From Hermatobates lingyangjiaoensis (taxonomy: Eukaryota; Arthropoda; Insecta; Hemiptera; Hermatobatidae), in the NCBI GenBank assembly GCA_026182355.1, contig JAPFBL010000068.1, positions 3,427,001 to 3,491,000 on the forward strand: 64,000 nt of DNA, given 5' to 3'. Position 1 is the first letter of the stretch; every line of letters begins with the position of its first letter. Both the position numbers and the translations under genes were made by a program. Below the pieces are notes generated by a model. That model worked only from the letters and a program-made list of their open reading frames with translations, made no database searches and had not been told where the DNA came from. This document shows positions 33,715-45,599 of this stretch, one piece after another.

Positions 33715-36700
33715 ACAGATTCAATAATATATCGACCGTTTGATAGAATAGGTGTGTTCTCTAATCGGGGTTCGGTCAATTTTCCAGGATAAAAAATCAA
33801 ACTCTCGTTGCCAACGTTTCGGTTTTATTTAAAACCTTTTTCATAGGCCTACAAACAAAGGATAATAAGAAATCACATATCAACATCAAACATATACACA
33901 ATATGAAAATGGATTGTTACAACTCATGAATATTACAAGCAGAAATATTTCAGAGATACATAAAACAATATTACTTACAGAAGTAAGAATTTTTTAACTA
34001 AGAAAATGAAATTTACATTATTTAAAGGAACAACAATGTTAGCCGGACAAAACCTTCGACTAGACTAATAAGATAACATTACAAATAACCTCAACACTGT
34101 TCACTCAAGGGAACTAAATAAATCAAATTTCACTAAACCTCAGCACAACACTCCAGAATAAATATTATATCCTTCTTTGCTGAAGGAAGACACTTGAGAT
34201 GTTATATATTAAAAAGGATCTAAGTTCGATTAATCATAGAAGTGATATTACTAATTTAAGTAATATTTATTCTGGAGTGTTGTGCTGAGGTTTAGTGAAA
34301 TTTGATTTATTTAGTTCCCTTGAGTGAACAGTGTTGAGGTTATTTGTAATGTTATCTTATTAGTCTAGTCGAAGGTTTTGTCCGGCTAACATTGTTGTTC
34401 CTTTAAATAATGTAAATTTCATTTTCTTAGTTAAAAAATTCTTACTTCTGTAAGTAATATTGTTTTATGTATCTCTGAAATATTTCTGCTTGTAATATTC
34501 ATGAGTTGTAACAATCCATTTTCATATTGTGTATATGTTTGATGTTGATATGTGATTTCTTATTATCCTTTGTTTGTAGGCCTATGAAAAAGGTTTTAAA
34601 TAAAACCGAAACGTTGGCAACGAGAGTTTGATTTTTTATCCTGGAAAATTGACCGAACCCCGATTAGAGAACACACCTATATATATATATATATATATAT
34701 ACTTTTTTGTTGGAAATGCGATCCAAAACGGACAAATATAGTTCAATATAGACAAAGAAATATAGAGAAATCAAAATAACACACTTACAGTCTCTAATTT
34801 TCGGTTTGAACCATCTTCAGGAGAGATAAGACAGGGAAACCAAGCGCACTGGTTCAGAGACGGTTGGAGACCGTCTGGTTGGTCTCCAACCGTCTCTGAA
34901 CCAGTGCGCTTGGTTTCCCTCTCTTATCTCTCCTGAAGACGGTTCAAACCGAAAATTAGAGACTGCAAGTGTGTTCTTTTGATTTCTCTATGTTTCTTTG
35001 TCTATATTGAACTATATAAATATGATTAGAAAGGAGAAGAAACACTTTCAAAAAAAAAAATATCAAACGACGATACGTTTGGAACACTTAGAGTTGATCA
35101 ACAGTTTATGACTGTCTCAGTAAGGTGATGCTGAATGTTTAACGAGTCATAGGACACTCACAATAACTGCCAGCATAGCTCGTAAGTTAACTGCAGTCTC
35201 CTCACGGCTCCAATTCCTCCTCTCCTGACAGGACCACATCAGGGTCGAAATTGATAGTGAGTCAAAAGTGTTTTGTTTTCATTTATTTTTAATACTTAAT
35301 AACAAAAACATTGAGTATTTATATATTATATGTATTAATAATATAATATATATATAATGTGTATGTGTCTAAAATGTGTATTAAAGTGTTTCATTAATAA
35401 TAAATTTATTTTAGGGTACAATTAGTTTGTGATCAATTTTAAAGAACTCCTTTCAAATTCATCCAGGATATACGAATTACAAATTAAACATTTCTGTTCT
35501 GGACATTTAATATGAATTGGAAATGAATCAGTTCCTTCATATGTCAATATACCTTTGATGAAGAAAGTATATAAAAGTAAACATTTTTTTTTTTAAAAAA
35601 AAGATGTACTCACTGCTCTGTTTTCCAAATCAATTTTGTTGCCAAGAAGAACAAACGGAAAATTTTCAGGATCTCGAGGTGAAGACTGAATAAGAAATTC
35701 ATCCCTCCATGCATCTAGAGATTTGAACGAAGTCGGTGATGTGACATCAAAAACGAGGACACAACAGTCAGCACCTCTGTAGAAAGCTACTCCCAGCGAC
35801 TGGAACCTCTCTTGCCCGGCTGTATCCCAAATCTGTAATGTGCCAAAGTAATCGGCTATTATATCAGAATAGTTTGAATGAAGACACATCACTTACTGAA
35901 GAGTCGCAGCTAGCCTTTGAGTAGACCAGTCAGATATCAATAGTAAAATAACTACTGTACAACTAAGTAAATGTACTAAATTTAAATCTTATGAGATATA
36001 CTGAAGGATGTTGTTGAAAACAATCAAGTCTGGAGACTGTAATGAACCATGTCACTTGGACAATTTGACATGTTAAAAACTGTTGTTATTTTTAATATAA
36101 TACAAACCAGGATAATAAGTACATTTGCTGATTTTAACAGTAAACTAAATAATACCGTACAGTACAAGGAACAGCCCAATAATAAAACCTCATTTAATTC
36201 TGAAGATAAAACAAGCATTCACAACAGATGTTCTTTTTGAAGATGAGTTTATAGCAAGTACATTCAAAACTGTTATCAACATTTAACTTCCTCAGCCAAT
36301 CTTTCTGTTTCCATTATAAAAACATCCAGAACAGGAAAGTTTAAAACTAATTTAACTATATCAGAAATAGCCAAAATTTACAGTGTGAAAGCCACTTGAA
36401 AACTTCTCAAATCAAACTATCACTTAGTGTGTTAATTAAACGAAAGAAGAGTTCAAAGTAAATTAAAATAAATAAATATTAAATTAAAGAACTCAAAGTA
36501 AAAGAATCATAACATTATTATTCAATATTTTAAAATAAAACTGCGGAAAAAACACATTTATTTTCAAGTGAAATAACTCAAACAACAGTATGTCAATAAC
36601 AAGCCAAATGACTGTAGTCATTTACCAATTTATTAAATTTTGGTGCATGCTCACATAAGTATAAATGTTTTAACAAGCACAACAGAATTTCAGGAGTAGT

Positions 36701-37648
36701 CCGTCATTGATGCATGCTTAATGAAAACTTTGCCCAGGTTCTTGGATATGACCATCTTTGATGAAGTGGTGTAATTGACCGAAGCGTTTATAACTGATTT
36801 CATCCATTTTGAGGAGGACACGTCCAACATTAAGTCGTTTTCTTATCCTTTTTCGGTTTGTACTTTCGATTGGTCTCCGGAGGTACCGAGCAACTGTGAG
36901 TGAGTTTCTTCTAGAATATTCAAACTGCGAAGGGAGGCCCGATGAGGACTTTAATTTTATTGGTTAAACGCAAAAATTATGTTTGCCATCTAACAAAAGA
37001 ATGTCATATTAAGAGAAGTTCGACAGTACATCCCGCCTAAAATTTGTAAGAAAAATTAATTTATTGGATCTAAAAAAGGACTGCTAGCAGCAGATAACAA
37101 CGTACACATTTACGAAGACATCAGCCACCGTGATACAAAGTAACTCCTATGGTCTCTGCAGAAGAGTTCGGTCCAATTTTTACTAAATATAGCAGCAATT
37201 CAGATTCATTATGATATCAAAGATAAATTGAGTAAAGTTCCCCTAAATCTTAATTAATAGTTCTATATTTAAAACTACGCAATTTCCCCTTCTATTATGT
37301 TTAAAATACAGCCCTTCTAATCAAAAGAAATCTATTTTCATTACTTTTGTTGTCATATATTTTTTATTAAACTTGTTAGCTATACTACATCATGGTTGAT
37401 TTATTTTTGTTCTTTTTAACTCATATACAAAATAGCTTAAATAAATTAACATAAAACTAGATACAAACCTGCATTGTGACAGTCCTTCCATCAACTATTA
37501 TTTCTTTGGTCAAGAAATCAGCACCAATCGTGGCTTTATACTGATTAGAAAACTTCTTATTGACATACTGATTCATAAGTGAGGTCTTGCCTACTCCAGA
37601 ATCACCAAGAATAATAACTTTTAAAAGAACTTTCTTGTTTCCATCCAT
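32997..37648 (-). CDS. Rab7: Ras-related GTPase Rab7, three coding exons
   Basis: Small GTPase of late endosomes and lysosomes that directs endosome maturation and fusion. Coding exons 37469-37648, 35614-35832 and 32997-33218 join in frame to 206 residues (human Rab7a has 207). Motifs in order: P-loop GDSGVGKT (residues 15-22), switch [10 protein letters not shown], switch [34 protein letters not shown] (the NKxD guanine-specificity motif) and ETSAKEA (G5). The C-terminus SSDSCPC fits a CXC double-geranylgeranylation site. All three introns' ends that I could test are GT-AG. ATG at 37648 gives [15 protein letters not shown], the usual Rab7 start. Intron 2 is 2.4 kb and packed with inverted-repeat modules of three families. 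Confidence 0.96.
33386..33485 (-). repeat. Snap-back family B, single arm in Rab7 intron 2
   Basis: Matches the arms at 8236 and 9264, including the CTGACGA...GAAAGATCTTAGTC core on the minus strand, with one change in stem II. Confidence 0.7.
33748..34680. repeat. Family A giant hairpin in Rab7 intron 2 (420-bp arms)
   Basis: Arms 33748-34167 and 34261-34680 are inverted copies. The coordinate sum is constant at both ends, so there is no net indel, and every stretch I compared is identical. The spacer is 93 bp. The outer arm ends carry the family A block (GAAACGTTGGC preceded by a GGTTTTA/TAAAACC stem). A hammerhead-like core is visible but lacks the essential G after CU (CUAUGA instead of CUGAUGA). 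A (TA)n run abuts the right end (34679-34701), and another lies about 35 bp left of the left end (33686-33714). Confidence 0.85.
34738..35020. repeat. Snap-back family C, inverted pair with hammerhead-like cores
   Basis: Arms about 34738-34870 and 34880-35020 are inverted copies. The core on the minus strand at 34791-34824, and on the plus strand at 34929-34962, reads TCTC-CTGAAGA, a GGTT/ACC-type stem-loop, GAA, the palindrome AATT, A, GAGA. TCTC pairs with GAGA as helix I. All conserved hammerhead core positions are present. Confidence 0.75.
35045..35115 (-). repeat. Possible degenerate hammerhead-like unit, family F
   Basis: On the minus strand: CTGTTGA, an AACTCTAAGTGTT stem-loop, CCAAACGTATCGTC. 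It resembles a decayed CUGAUGA...GAAACG arrangement with ACG/CGT able to form helix III. Single copy here, so the assignment is weak. Confidence 0.35.
35614..35832 (-). CDS. Rab7: Rab7 coding exon 2
   Basis: 73 codons, acceptor CATTACAG and donor GTGAGT after ENRA. Contains switch II and NKID. Confidence 0.95.
37469..37648 (-). CDS. Rab7: Rab7 coding exon 1
   Basis: 60 codons, donor GTTTGT after ...RTVTMQ. Contains the P-loop and switch I. Confidence 0.95.
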
Positions 37649-38975
37649 ACTTATCTAAAAAAATACATATATCTAGTACATACTTAAATAAAACTATATA
37701 CTTACAGCAATGTTTTCAAATCACAGAGTGCAGAACACATAGAACAAATATAATAACACATTTGAGAATAGTGATTTGCTATGCGGATCAGAAATTATAA
37801 ATCATGTATATTCTTTAACTCATTGGAAAACATAAAAAATATAAACAAGCCACAAACTATAATAAAGGAAAAACACCAATCTAATAATTCACAAATTATT
37901 ATTATATGGAGTGTAAAATACCATCCAATAATAAACTAATAACAAAGTAGTACTTTCCAGTAATTAAATGGAATAAGAAAACCATAATTCTAGGAATTAC
38001 AAAAGTTTGAAAGCATATAAAAACTTAAAAGAGTGAGCAATACAAAAAAGTACAAATTATTGGAGATTAGCTTCAAGGTATCAATGTGTCAAGTCCTTCG
38101 TTGAATAAACCTTATAAGTTACTGGATATCCCTAGAGTCTAACCAGAAAATAATTAAAATAAATTAAACATGATTTAGGTTACATGAAGTCGTTAGGATA
38201 CAAGATTTTCAACGATCTAAACCAAACCTAAAACCTTTCTTTCCTGTTTAGGAATTTTAGAAGACCTCTTTTATCCCAGAACTACCACCAACCAATGCGT
38301 TATTAGGACTAGTAAGTTTTTCCATACGTTTATAGACAGTAAATCAAGCTAAAATGACTACCTAACATAAGTAACCGTCAATTATGGCATTATGAGTTTC
38401 CTGCAACCTTTCACTAACAACATAAAATACATTAATCAATAAACATGTGGTAATTATTATACATTATAACCTCAATTATAGTGATTTTAACTTGGTTATT
38501 AAAGGTTCACATTTAATATAACACATAATGGTCATTTACGTAAGTCATAAACAAGAACAGAAAACGTGAAGTTTTCTACAATGAAAATGATAAAGAATTA
38601 ATAGCTTAATTAAGTACCAAACTGTCCTTAGTTTCACTGATCTGAATAACTAAAAACTACAGAATATGTTACCAGTATGAAAAACAGCGAAAGCTTACAT
38701 TACTGAAACCCCAAGAAAATAGTAAATTCAATTACAAAAATAAGTTAAGACGTCATTCAACATAGCGTATCTTTCACAATTTAACTACTCCTAAAAATAT
38801 AAGAATCCAATTGTCATTGCTTTCAACTAATTGGAAAAAACAAAATAATTTGCTCTTACTTTATAGATAATAAGAATTCAAGTGCTGGAACCACGGAAGT
38901 AGAAATAGAACTATAAAAATGGCGAAAGATACTCCGTAAACAGCAGTTGTGAAGGTCAGAGATATGTCATGACTA

Positions 38976-38983
38976 TATCGATA
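38976..38983. promoter_or_regulatory. TATCGATA (DRE-like) motif, probable Rab7 promoter
   Basis: Perfect palindrome matching the DNA replication-related element bound by DREF, common in insect housekeeping promoters. It lies 1.33 kb upstream of the Rab7 ATG, which would require a non-coding first exon and a 5'UTR intron. It could serve a plus-strand transcript instead. Confidence 0.45.
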
Positions 38984-38999
38984 GTTACTGTTATCGAGA

Positions 39000-39874
39000 C
39001 TATTACATCACGGAATAAATCAAAATACAGTTAATATGGACTTTGCAATAAGATTACCACCATAGTAAGTATAAAATAATTTAACATACAAGAAATATGT
39101 TATATTATTTCAGTATACTGTAATTTATAGATAATTAACTTTTAGGATGGAAATATCCAAAACTCCTATTATGTAACTTAAATAAATGTTGGTAATTGGT
39201 AATCACATGTTTTTATTTAATTACATTATCACCTTATAGATATCATCTCTAACACATTATACAACCCTTTTGAATGAATATTGCATTGCTTGTTTTTACA
39301 TTTATATCCTTTGGAAACAATCACAATTTAATTATTACTTTAATTTTAATAGTTACGGTTATTTATAAAAGAAATTCTCAGATCTTTAATTAGCAGCAAA
39401 ACCATTCTTGGTTACTGTTATTGTTATTTGGTTATTGGACCTTAAACGTATTTCTAAAAATTAAAAAATCAATTTAAGAAAAAACGAAAAGAAAAAGCAT
39501 GAAGAAGTTGTTAAAACAGAGAAATTAGAATGATCCTAGCAATTAAATAGAGTAGGCAGAAGAAATTATTCATCATCGTATTATAAAATATACAAGAATA
39601 ATATTAAAATAAAAATAGCTTATATCACTGTAAACATAAAGTTAATTATTTTAAAATTAATGTTAAAAATGTATGTTTTAGGTAAAAGTAGGTATAATCA
39701 AAGTGGAAAATCAAACAGAAGACAGACAGTATTTTATTAACAACTTATATTGAAGATGACTATAATTAAAATTTCAATTTTAAACGACCCACGTGTCTCA
39801 AACAGAAAATAAATAATTACATATATACCAAACAACATAAAAACATGGGGTAAAATGGATAAGCTAGTAATAAT
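39000..39874. other. Anonymous AT-rich DNA
   Basis: No gene, exon or repeat recognised. Confidence 0.4.
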
Positions 39875-40195
39875 GGATGGCTAGCTCAGTGGTTACTTGC
39901 TCGCCTCTGAACTGATAGGACCGGGGTTCGATCCTCACCTGGCCCTCGATTTATTCACGTGGGAGGTGAAAAAATCTGACTCCGTCGTCCCTCGGAGAAG
40001 GACGTTAAACCGTCGGTCCCGAGCCTGTACGATGTCAGATACACGTTAAAGATCCCTGCTCTAAATATATTTGAGTTAGGCAAAATTTAGGACTCCCACT
40101 GTAGAATCAATCTTCACTGTGTGGTATCACAAAGGGCCAATGCTCGGCCTACGTGTGTTCCCTTGTGGGACTGCCACTGCAACCTAACCTAACCT
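39875..40195 (+). mobile_element. tRNA-derived SINE, family 2, full-length copy
   Basis: tRNA-like head with A box GGCTAGCTCAGTGG and B box GGTTCGATCC (39925-39934), then a 200-bp body (GAAGGACGTTAAACCGTCGG, TTAGGACTCCCACTGTAGAA), and a tail (AACCT)3 at 40181-40195. Same family at 60546-60870 and rearranged at 53864-54094. No clear target duplication was seen at this copy. Confidence 0.85.
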
Positions 40196-40779
40196 ATCTC
40201 TTACAAAGACCATCAACAGATCCTAACCCATTCACACTCATCAATTTCAGAAAACCTTTAAGGCCACAGAAACCACATCAATTTCTAAAAGAGAAATTTC
40301 CTGAACAGGTCTTTTCTCTGATTTATTCGGTAGTTTTTGTTCGATATCTCACAGTTCTGGACCCAAGATAAATATCAATATACTTCATTTTGTATGTCAA
40401 TTTTTTTTTACTGATCGAAAATTATTTAATGTTCAAGAACATGAACTTGGCTTTGATATAACGAGTTTTTTTCTCAAATGTGTGTCAGATGTAACAATAA
40501 AATGAATAGCGAATTATTCATTTACGCTATTAATCAATATCAACTAATAACCATCAATTTTTCAAATGTGAAGAAAATAATGACATTTTCAACCAATTAT
40601 TTGTGAGCACTAAAGTGAGGTAGTTATCAAGAGGGAATAAGTTTACAGACTTAATGAGTTTGCAGACTTGTTACAGTATATGATTGAACAGAAGAATTTC
40701 TAAGAAATACATATCTATCGTTATCTGACGAATTCGAAAACTGTGTGAATCATCTGTTTGATTTAGAAGATATCTATTC

Positions 40780-41400
40780 AAATTTAATGACGTACAAAAT
40801 GACTTCAAGGAAAAAATGTTACAATTATTCAAGCTTTGACAATATTAATGGGCTTTTAGGCTAAAATTGAAATATTTAAATTTTCACTAGCACGTAATGA
40901 TTTCAAATACTGTTCAAACTTGCGAATACTGAATGAGTCCAAGAGCATTTCATATGGTGACTTGGAGATATACATGATCATCTTGATAGATTAAAAGAAG
41001 ATTTCAAAACTCATTTCCAAGACCTGGAATACGAGTACATACACATTCCCGCATGGCTAGTCACTACACTTGATATGGAGACAGACAATGAAAATAAGAA
41101 ATCTTACTTAGAAGATGGACATGCTGAAGTGCGTGTAGATCTGTCAGCTAAAGCATTGTTTGAACATAAAACCCTTACAGAAAACTGGACCAATATCAAC
41201 ACTACTCCTTAATATGCCAAGCTCACAGCGGTAGCACAACAGTTCTTACTCACCTTTCCAACTTCGCACATGGTCGAAAGTGGCTTCAGCCACGCAAACG
41301 CAATTCTGAAGAAGACCGTCTTTTACGACTAAAGCTTTCCAATTCTATACCGATTATCAACAGTCTTGTTGCAGCTCATCAAGTACATCCATCTCATTAA
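40780..41400 (+). pseudogene. hAT-family transposase remnant (C-terminal)
   Basis: A broken frame whose translation resembles the ZBED/SCAND3-like branch of hAT transposases: HLDRLKEDFKTHFQDLE, then IPAWLVTT, then AKLTAVAQQFLLTFPTSHMV, ESGFSHANAILKKT and SNSIPIINSLVAAHQVHPSH. One in-frame TAA near 41210 and at least one frameshift after KKT near 41317. The catalytic N-terminal half and element termini were not found. Upstream sequence to 40620 may be further decayed parts. Confidence 0.7.
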
Positions 41401-41409
41401 CACCAAGTT

Positions 41410-42510
41410 CATTAATGAAAAGGTATTTTAATGTATTTTTCATGTCACTGGTTCAATGTATGTAAAGGCAAATATAAAGGCAAAGACTCCATGAAAGTTG
41501 ATGGGTAACAAACTATTACCAAACCCTCGTCTAGGCAGAGTCTATGTTATCGTATGATCTTAAGATATATGATCTCGCATAAGTAGTAGTTAGAAACCAC
41601 ACAACAGCGGTTAGTAAAGTACATATGTTAGTAAACCTTTCATTAAGGATATAGCATTTCGTAAAAAATGAATGCAGTTGGAATAAGTTTTTAACTAAAT
41701 TAGACATGGTTGTTGTACCCAACTTTTATCTGCTTTCTTCTTCATCCATTCATTAATTATTAAAATCTATTTCAGACGGCTCACTCCTTCATACCCTGTG
41801 TTCTCTTGATTCCAGATACCACATAAGAGTTAACTTATTTTCACTTTTTCATTGTTTAATTTTGCTGCGTCAGGATACCAAACTGGGGCCCGTTTTTTTT
41901 TTTTTTTTAATCAGGAGTCGTCCAATTTAGATGGCCATTTGTGATGACTTCCATGTCCGCTGTATAATCTATCCCTACACTAATATGTAATAAGTTTCTT
42001 TGAGTTAGCATTTTATCAATCTATTCTGAAGTTACTGGACTAATACGAGTACATCTATGTATTCCTGCTGATTCAATGGATATCAAGGATATACTAGGAT
42101 AAACTGTTTGTATATTGAAGAAGTTCAGTATAATTCTTTTAAGCCTTAACTTTTAACCTGCTTCTGTTGTTTTGTCCTGGTTCATTATGATTAAGTATAT
42201 TTCTCGTATAGCATTTATTTATTTCAATTTATTGTTCATTTATAGTGCTTACGTTTCTGCGTAATTTATTTATCTGATAGTATTTATTTTTAAGCTAATT
42301 AACATATATTTTACGACAATATCTAATAAAAAATTTTAAGTTTAAAGATACCCCAGAGTAGTACAAGTAGTACCCGAATTGTCAAACAGCTTGAAAAATA
42401 CCTCTCCCATGCTGTAATGTCGTCAGTTAACAATTGAGTTCTTGAACACACAAAGAACTATATGGCTGAAAATTATAAATTTTAATATTGGTGCAACATG
42501 TAGAATGAAG
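41410..42510. other. Anonymous AT-rich DNA
   Basis: No gene or repeat recognised. Contains a poly-T run near 41891-41908. Confidence 0.4.
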
Positions 42511-42819
42511 ACTGACAGCAACATTTTCGTAGACAGTCACCTTCATACCGGAGATCATCATACACATACTATTCTTTGGCATTTAATTGTATAGTTTACA
42601 GAATTTTATTATACAATTAAAAGAGTTTATTAACTTTTTGTATATAATTTCAAAACAATATTTATATTTTCCTTGATTCTGAGAAATAATTATAAGCCAA
42701 TGTAAACAAACTCGACAAGTACAGAAGGTAAACCATTAGTCAAAGTTAATTTTTTAGTTCTTACAGATCTATTGCATATTGTGGTATTTATTGTCGAGAT
42801 TTATTATTTTTTACATTCT

Positions 42820-43640
42820 TATAAGTAAAGTATAGTGGTCATCAAAAATTCTTCCTCCAAATTTTGTCTGGTTTACATGCTTTGATGTCCTCAAAGTCTT
42901 TTTTGACGTGTTTTCGGTGATGGCTGTGTGTGGGTGAGTGAGAGTGTATCTAAAAGTTTGTTGGCACGTTGCAATTCACTCCGTTTGATTGATTAAATTC
43001 ATATTTTACACGATACTGACAGTATAGTTGTACCCTATTATTTGGGCAAATTGCAATGTTGCATGATGGGGAAGTCATTTTTTTGAGGGAAATGTGATTT
43101 TAAGTAACATTTTTTCTCCTAAACAATTAATTGTAGATTTTTGAAATTTTGGAATTATCATGGAATTGACAGAAGTAATATATATAAAAAAAATTTATGT
43201 TTTAAAACAACTGGAATGATTTCAATAAAATGTAAAATTTTTGACCTAAGATAGAATTTTAAAGCTTGAAAGCAAGATACAAGTAATACCGTCTAACGGA
43301 TCAAAATGAAATTATACCTAAAAATAGTGCTTTATCTGATGATGAGCTCAATGCCTTTTTGTCACAATGATATGGACGAAAATAGATTTCCTGGTACATT
43401 TTATTCTTTCAGAAATTTGTTTACGCTAAATGACTTTTTATATAACAATGAAATCACCAAAAAATCAAGAATAAAATTAGTGATTTACAAAAAAAATTCG
43501 AGAAAATTTAACTATCTCAAGAGGAAGTAAACTATAAAAACTGAAAAATCATCTTGGTCTAATACACCACCTATTTTACATATCGAATTTGTTTAAATTG
43601 ACTTAGAAAGTTATTAAGTGAATCAAGTGAAATAAATTTG
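42820..43640 (+). repeat. Repeat X, copy 5
   Basis: Starts at TTCTTATAAGTAAAGTATAG with the downstream order of copies 1 and 3 (TTTGTCTGGTTTACATGC, GTGTGTGGGTGAGTG, CATGATGGGGAAGTC). Just upstream, 42690-42770 matches an inner part of repeat X on the opposite strand (GACAAGTACAGAAGGTAAAC), so two fragments lie head-to-head. Confidence 0.65.
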
Positions 43641-43863
43641 TTTTTTAATGATTAGTAAGTAAACTTGATGAGAAATATGTTAATGACTTAATGTGATATG
43701 TAAGAATTCTTATGTTTGTTTCAATCAAACTACAATTTGCTCCCTTGAACAGAACAGAATGTCAGATATAAGGTTCTTGGTGTGTTTACGAACGCCAATG
43801 TCATTGGGTAATATCTAGGAAAGGTAAACTTTTATATTGTAAGGTAAAAAGTTAATGAAATGA

Positions 43864-44145
43864 TCTCCACATATAAAACTTTAATGGTATAAACAACGCG
43901 TTTCGAACACGTAGTGTTCTTCCTCAGGCATTAACTAAAAAATACAATGACACCAGAGAGTTATCTATAGTATACAGTAAATATAGTACAAAATAAAAAT
44001 AAAATAAAATAAGGAAGAGAATACTATAGTTAACTCTCTGGTGTCATTGTATTTTTTAGTTAATGCCTGAGGAAGAACACTACGTGTTCGAAACGCGTTG
44101 TTTATACCATTAAATTTTTATATGTGGAGACCATTTCATTAACTG
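43864..44145. repeat. Snap-back family G, inverted pair with hammerhead-like cores
   Basis: Arms about 43864-43975 and 44030-44145 are inverted copies around a 55-bp A-rich spacer. The core on the plus strand at 44065-44102 (mirrored on the minus strand at 43893-43929) reads CTGAGGA, a perfect GAACAC/GTGTTC stem with loop TAC, GAA, the palindrome ACGCGT, T. Helix I is weak next to the core but strengthens farther out (TTAATG with CATTAA). Not flanked by long (TA)n. Confidence 0.75.
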
Positions 44146-44159
44146 TTTACCCTACAATG

Positions 44160-45590
44160 AGTAAATACCACATAATAAGTGATTGCACTACGTTAGAATT
44201 AAACACTTTTATATATTTAATATACTTTTTCGGTGATTCAATGAACTTGAAATTCTCATAATATGCTCTTGAGTTCGTGAAATTAGCACAAATACTCCAG
44301 GAACTGTATAATGGATTACAACAATGGAATGAAAGAATAATAATTGTAATCGTTGGTTCTACCACAGCTACAACTATGACTACTGAAAGAGGCTACTTTT
44401 TCCTTGAGGAGGACTACTTTTCCTCAAGGAGGCGTCCCATCGGCACGTTTTTTGGAGATCATTTGAATGATGATCTAGATACATTAAATAACTAGCTTTA
44501 CTATGCACAAGGATTATTATATGAAACTGTTATTTTAAGAAGCGCCATGCTAAATGGCTCTGCCTACGTGTTTTTGCAGCATGCTCTCCAAATCGTTGCG
44601 ATGTCCCAAATTGATATATAAATTCTGTTAAAACTGTTCTTTTGTCTTTTCTAATGAGTAATAAGGTGAATGACAAAGCTTTCATGGAAAATATTATAGT
44701 ACAAGTATATGAGAATCCTCTTGGAGTCATTTTATTTGAAAGACTAAACTTGAAAAGCCTGAAACATTGAGAATTGTCACAAGTGGACTGTCCAACTGTA
44801 AGGAATTCTTTGGTAGAACATGGGATCTATAAGTAGTCATTATAGATACTAATGACCTATTGAGTACGATCTGATAATTAATTTCAGGCACAATCCATGC
44901 ATTCGTTCTGTAGGATACAATTTCTGCCCGTGCTTTAGAAAGTTTTTAATATCTGGTACGAAAACTGAGTAAAATGTTTTTAGTTTTCCCTTTTTGTCTT
45001 TAAAATATCCATGGTTTACGGATTATTTTTGTTGACTCTACTTTTCAGACAAACCGGTAGTTCTCATAGAAAAGACCGTATTCAGAACCGTATGGATGTG
45101 GTTAGAGATGGATTGATTTAATTATCAAACCGTATTCAGAAGAATTTTAACACTTCATCGATATTTTCCGAACATAATATACTTAATTATTCGTACTTAA
45201 AAGAAAAAAAAATCTGGAGTAGACTACACTCAACTACACTATAAGTGAACATAATACAAATATTTCAAGAAATTGAAATATATTAATCAATGTATCATTT
45301 GTTTACATGAGGATGTAATAATTTCGTCAGTAAAAGAATCTTGAATCATTGTTCAATCCGACATGTTATTAAAACTATTTATCTAAGAGCCTAAATCTCA
45401 TCGACCTTTGTAGTAACTTCGTCGCTCCCTGTAAAATAATTTTTTACTTTTGAATTTTCAGTTTTTATAGCTTTGCAGCAATTGGAGTTTTATAATTTTT
45501 TTTTATAAATAGGTAATTTTATTTTCAGTCGTTCTCTTTTATGTTTATTGTTCTCTAATTAGTAAAAAATACATTTTTACAAATCCTAAC
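44160..45590. other. Anonymous AT-rich DNA
   Basis: No gene recognised. A small perfect hairpin CCTTGAGGA/TCCTCAAGG lies at 44402-44430. Frames at 44147-44365, 44277-44495 and 44530-44730 lack signatures. Confidence 0.4.
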
Positions 45591-45599
45591 ATGTACCAC

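Noticed and set aside
39875..39945. Functional tRNA gene
   Set aside because: Same body and tail as the copies at 60546 and 53864; a SINE, not a tRNA.
40181..40195. Interstitial telomere repeat
   Set aside because: Only three CCTAA units, and always at the SINE 3' end.
40153..40371. 72-codon plus frame
   Set aside because: Overlaps the SINE tail and unrelated flank; no domain signature.
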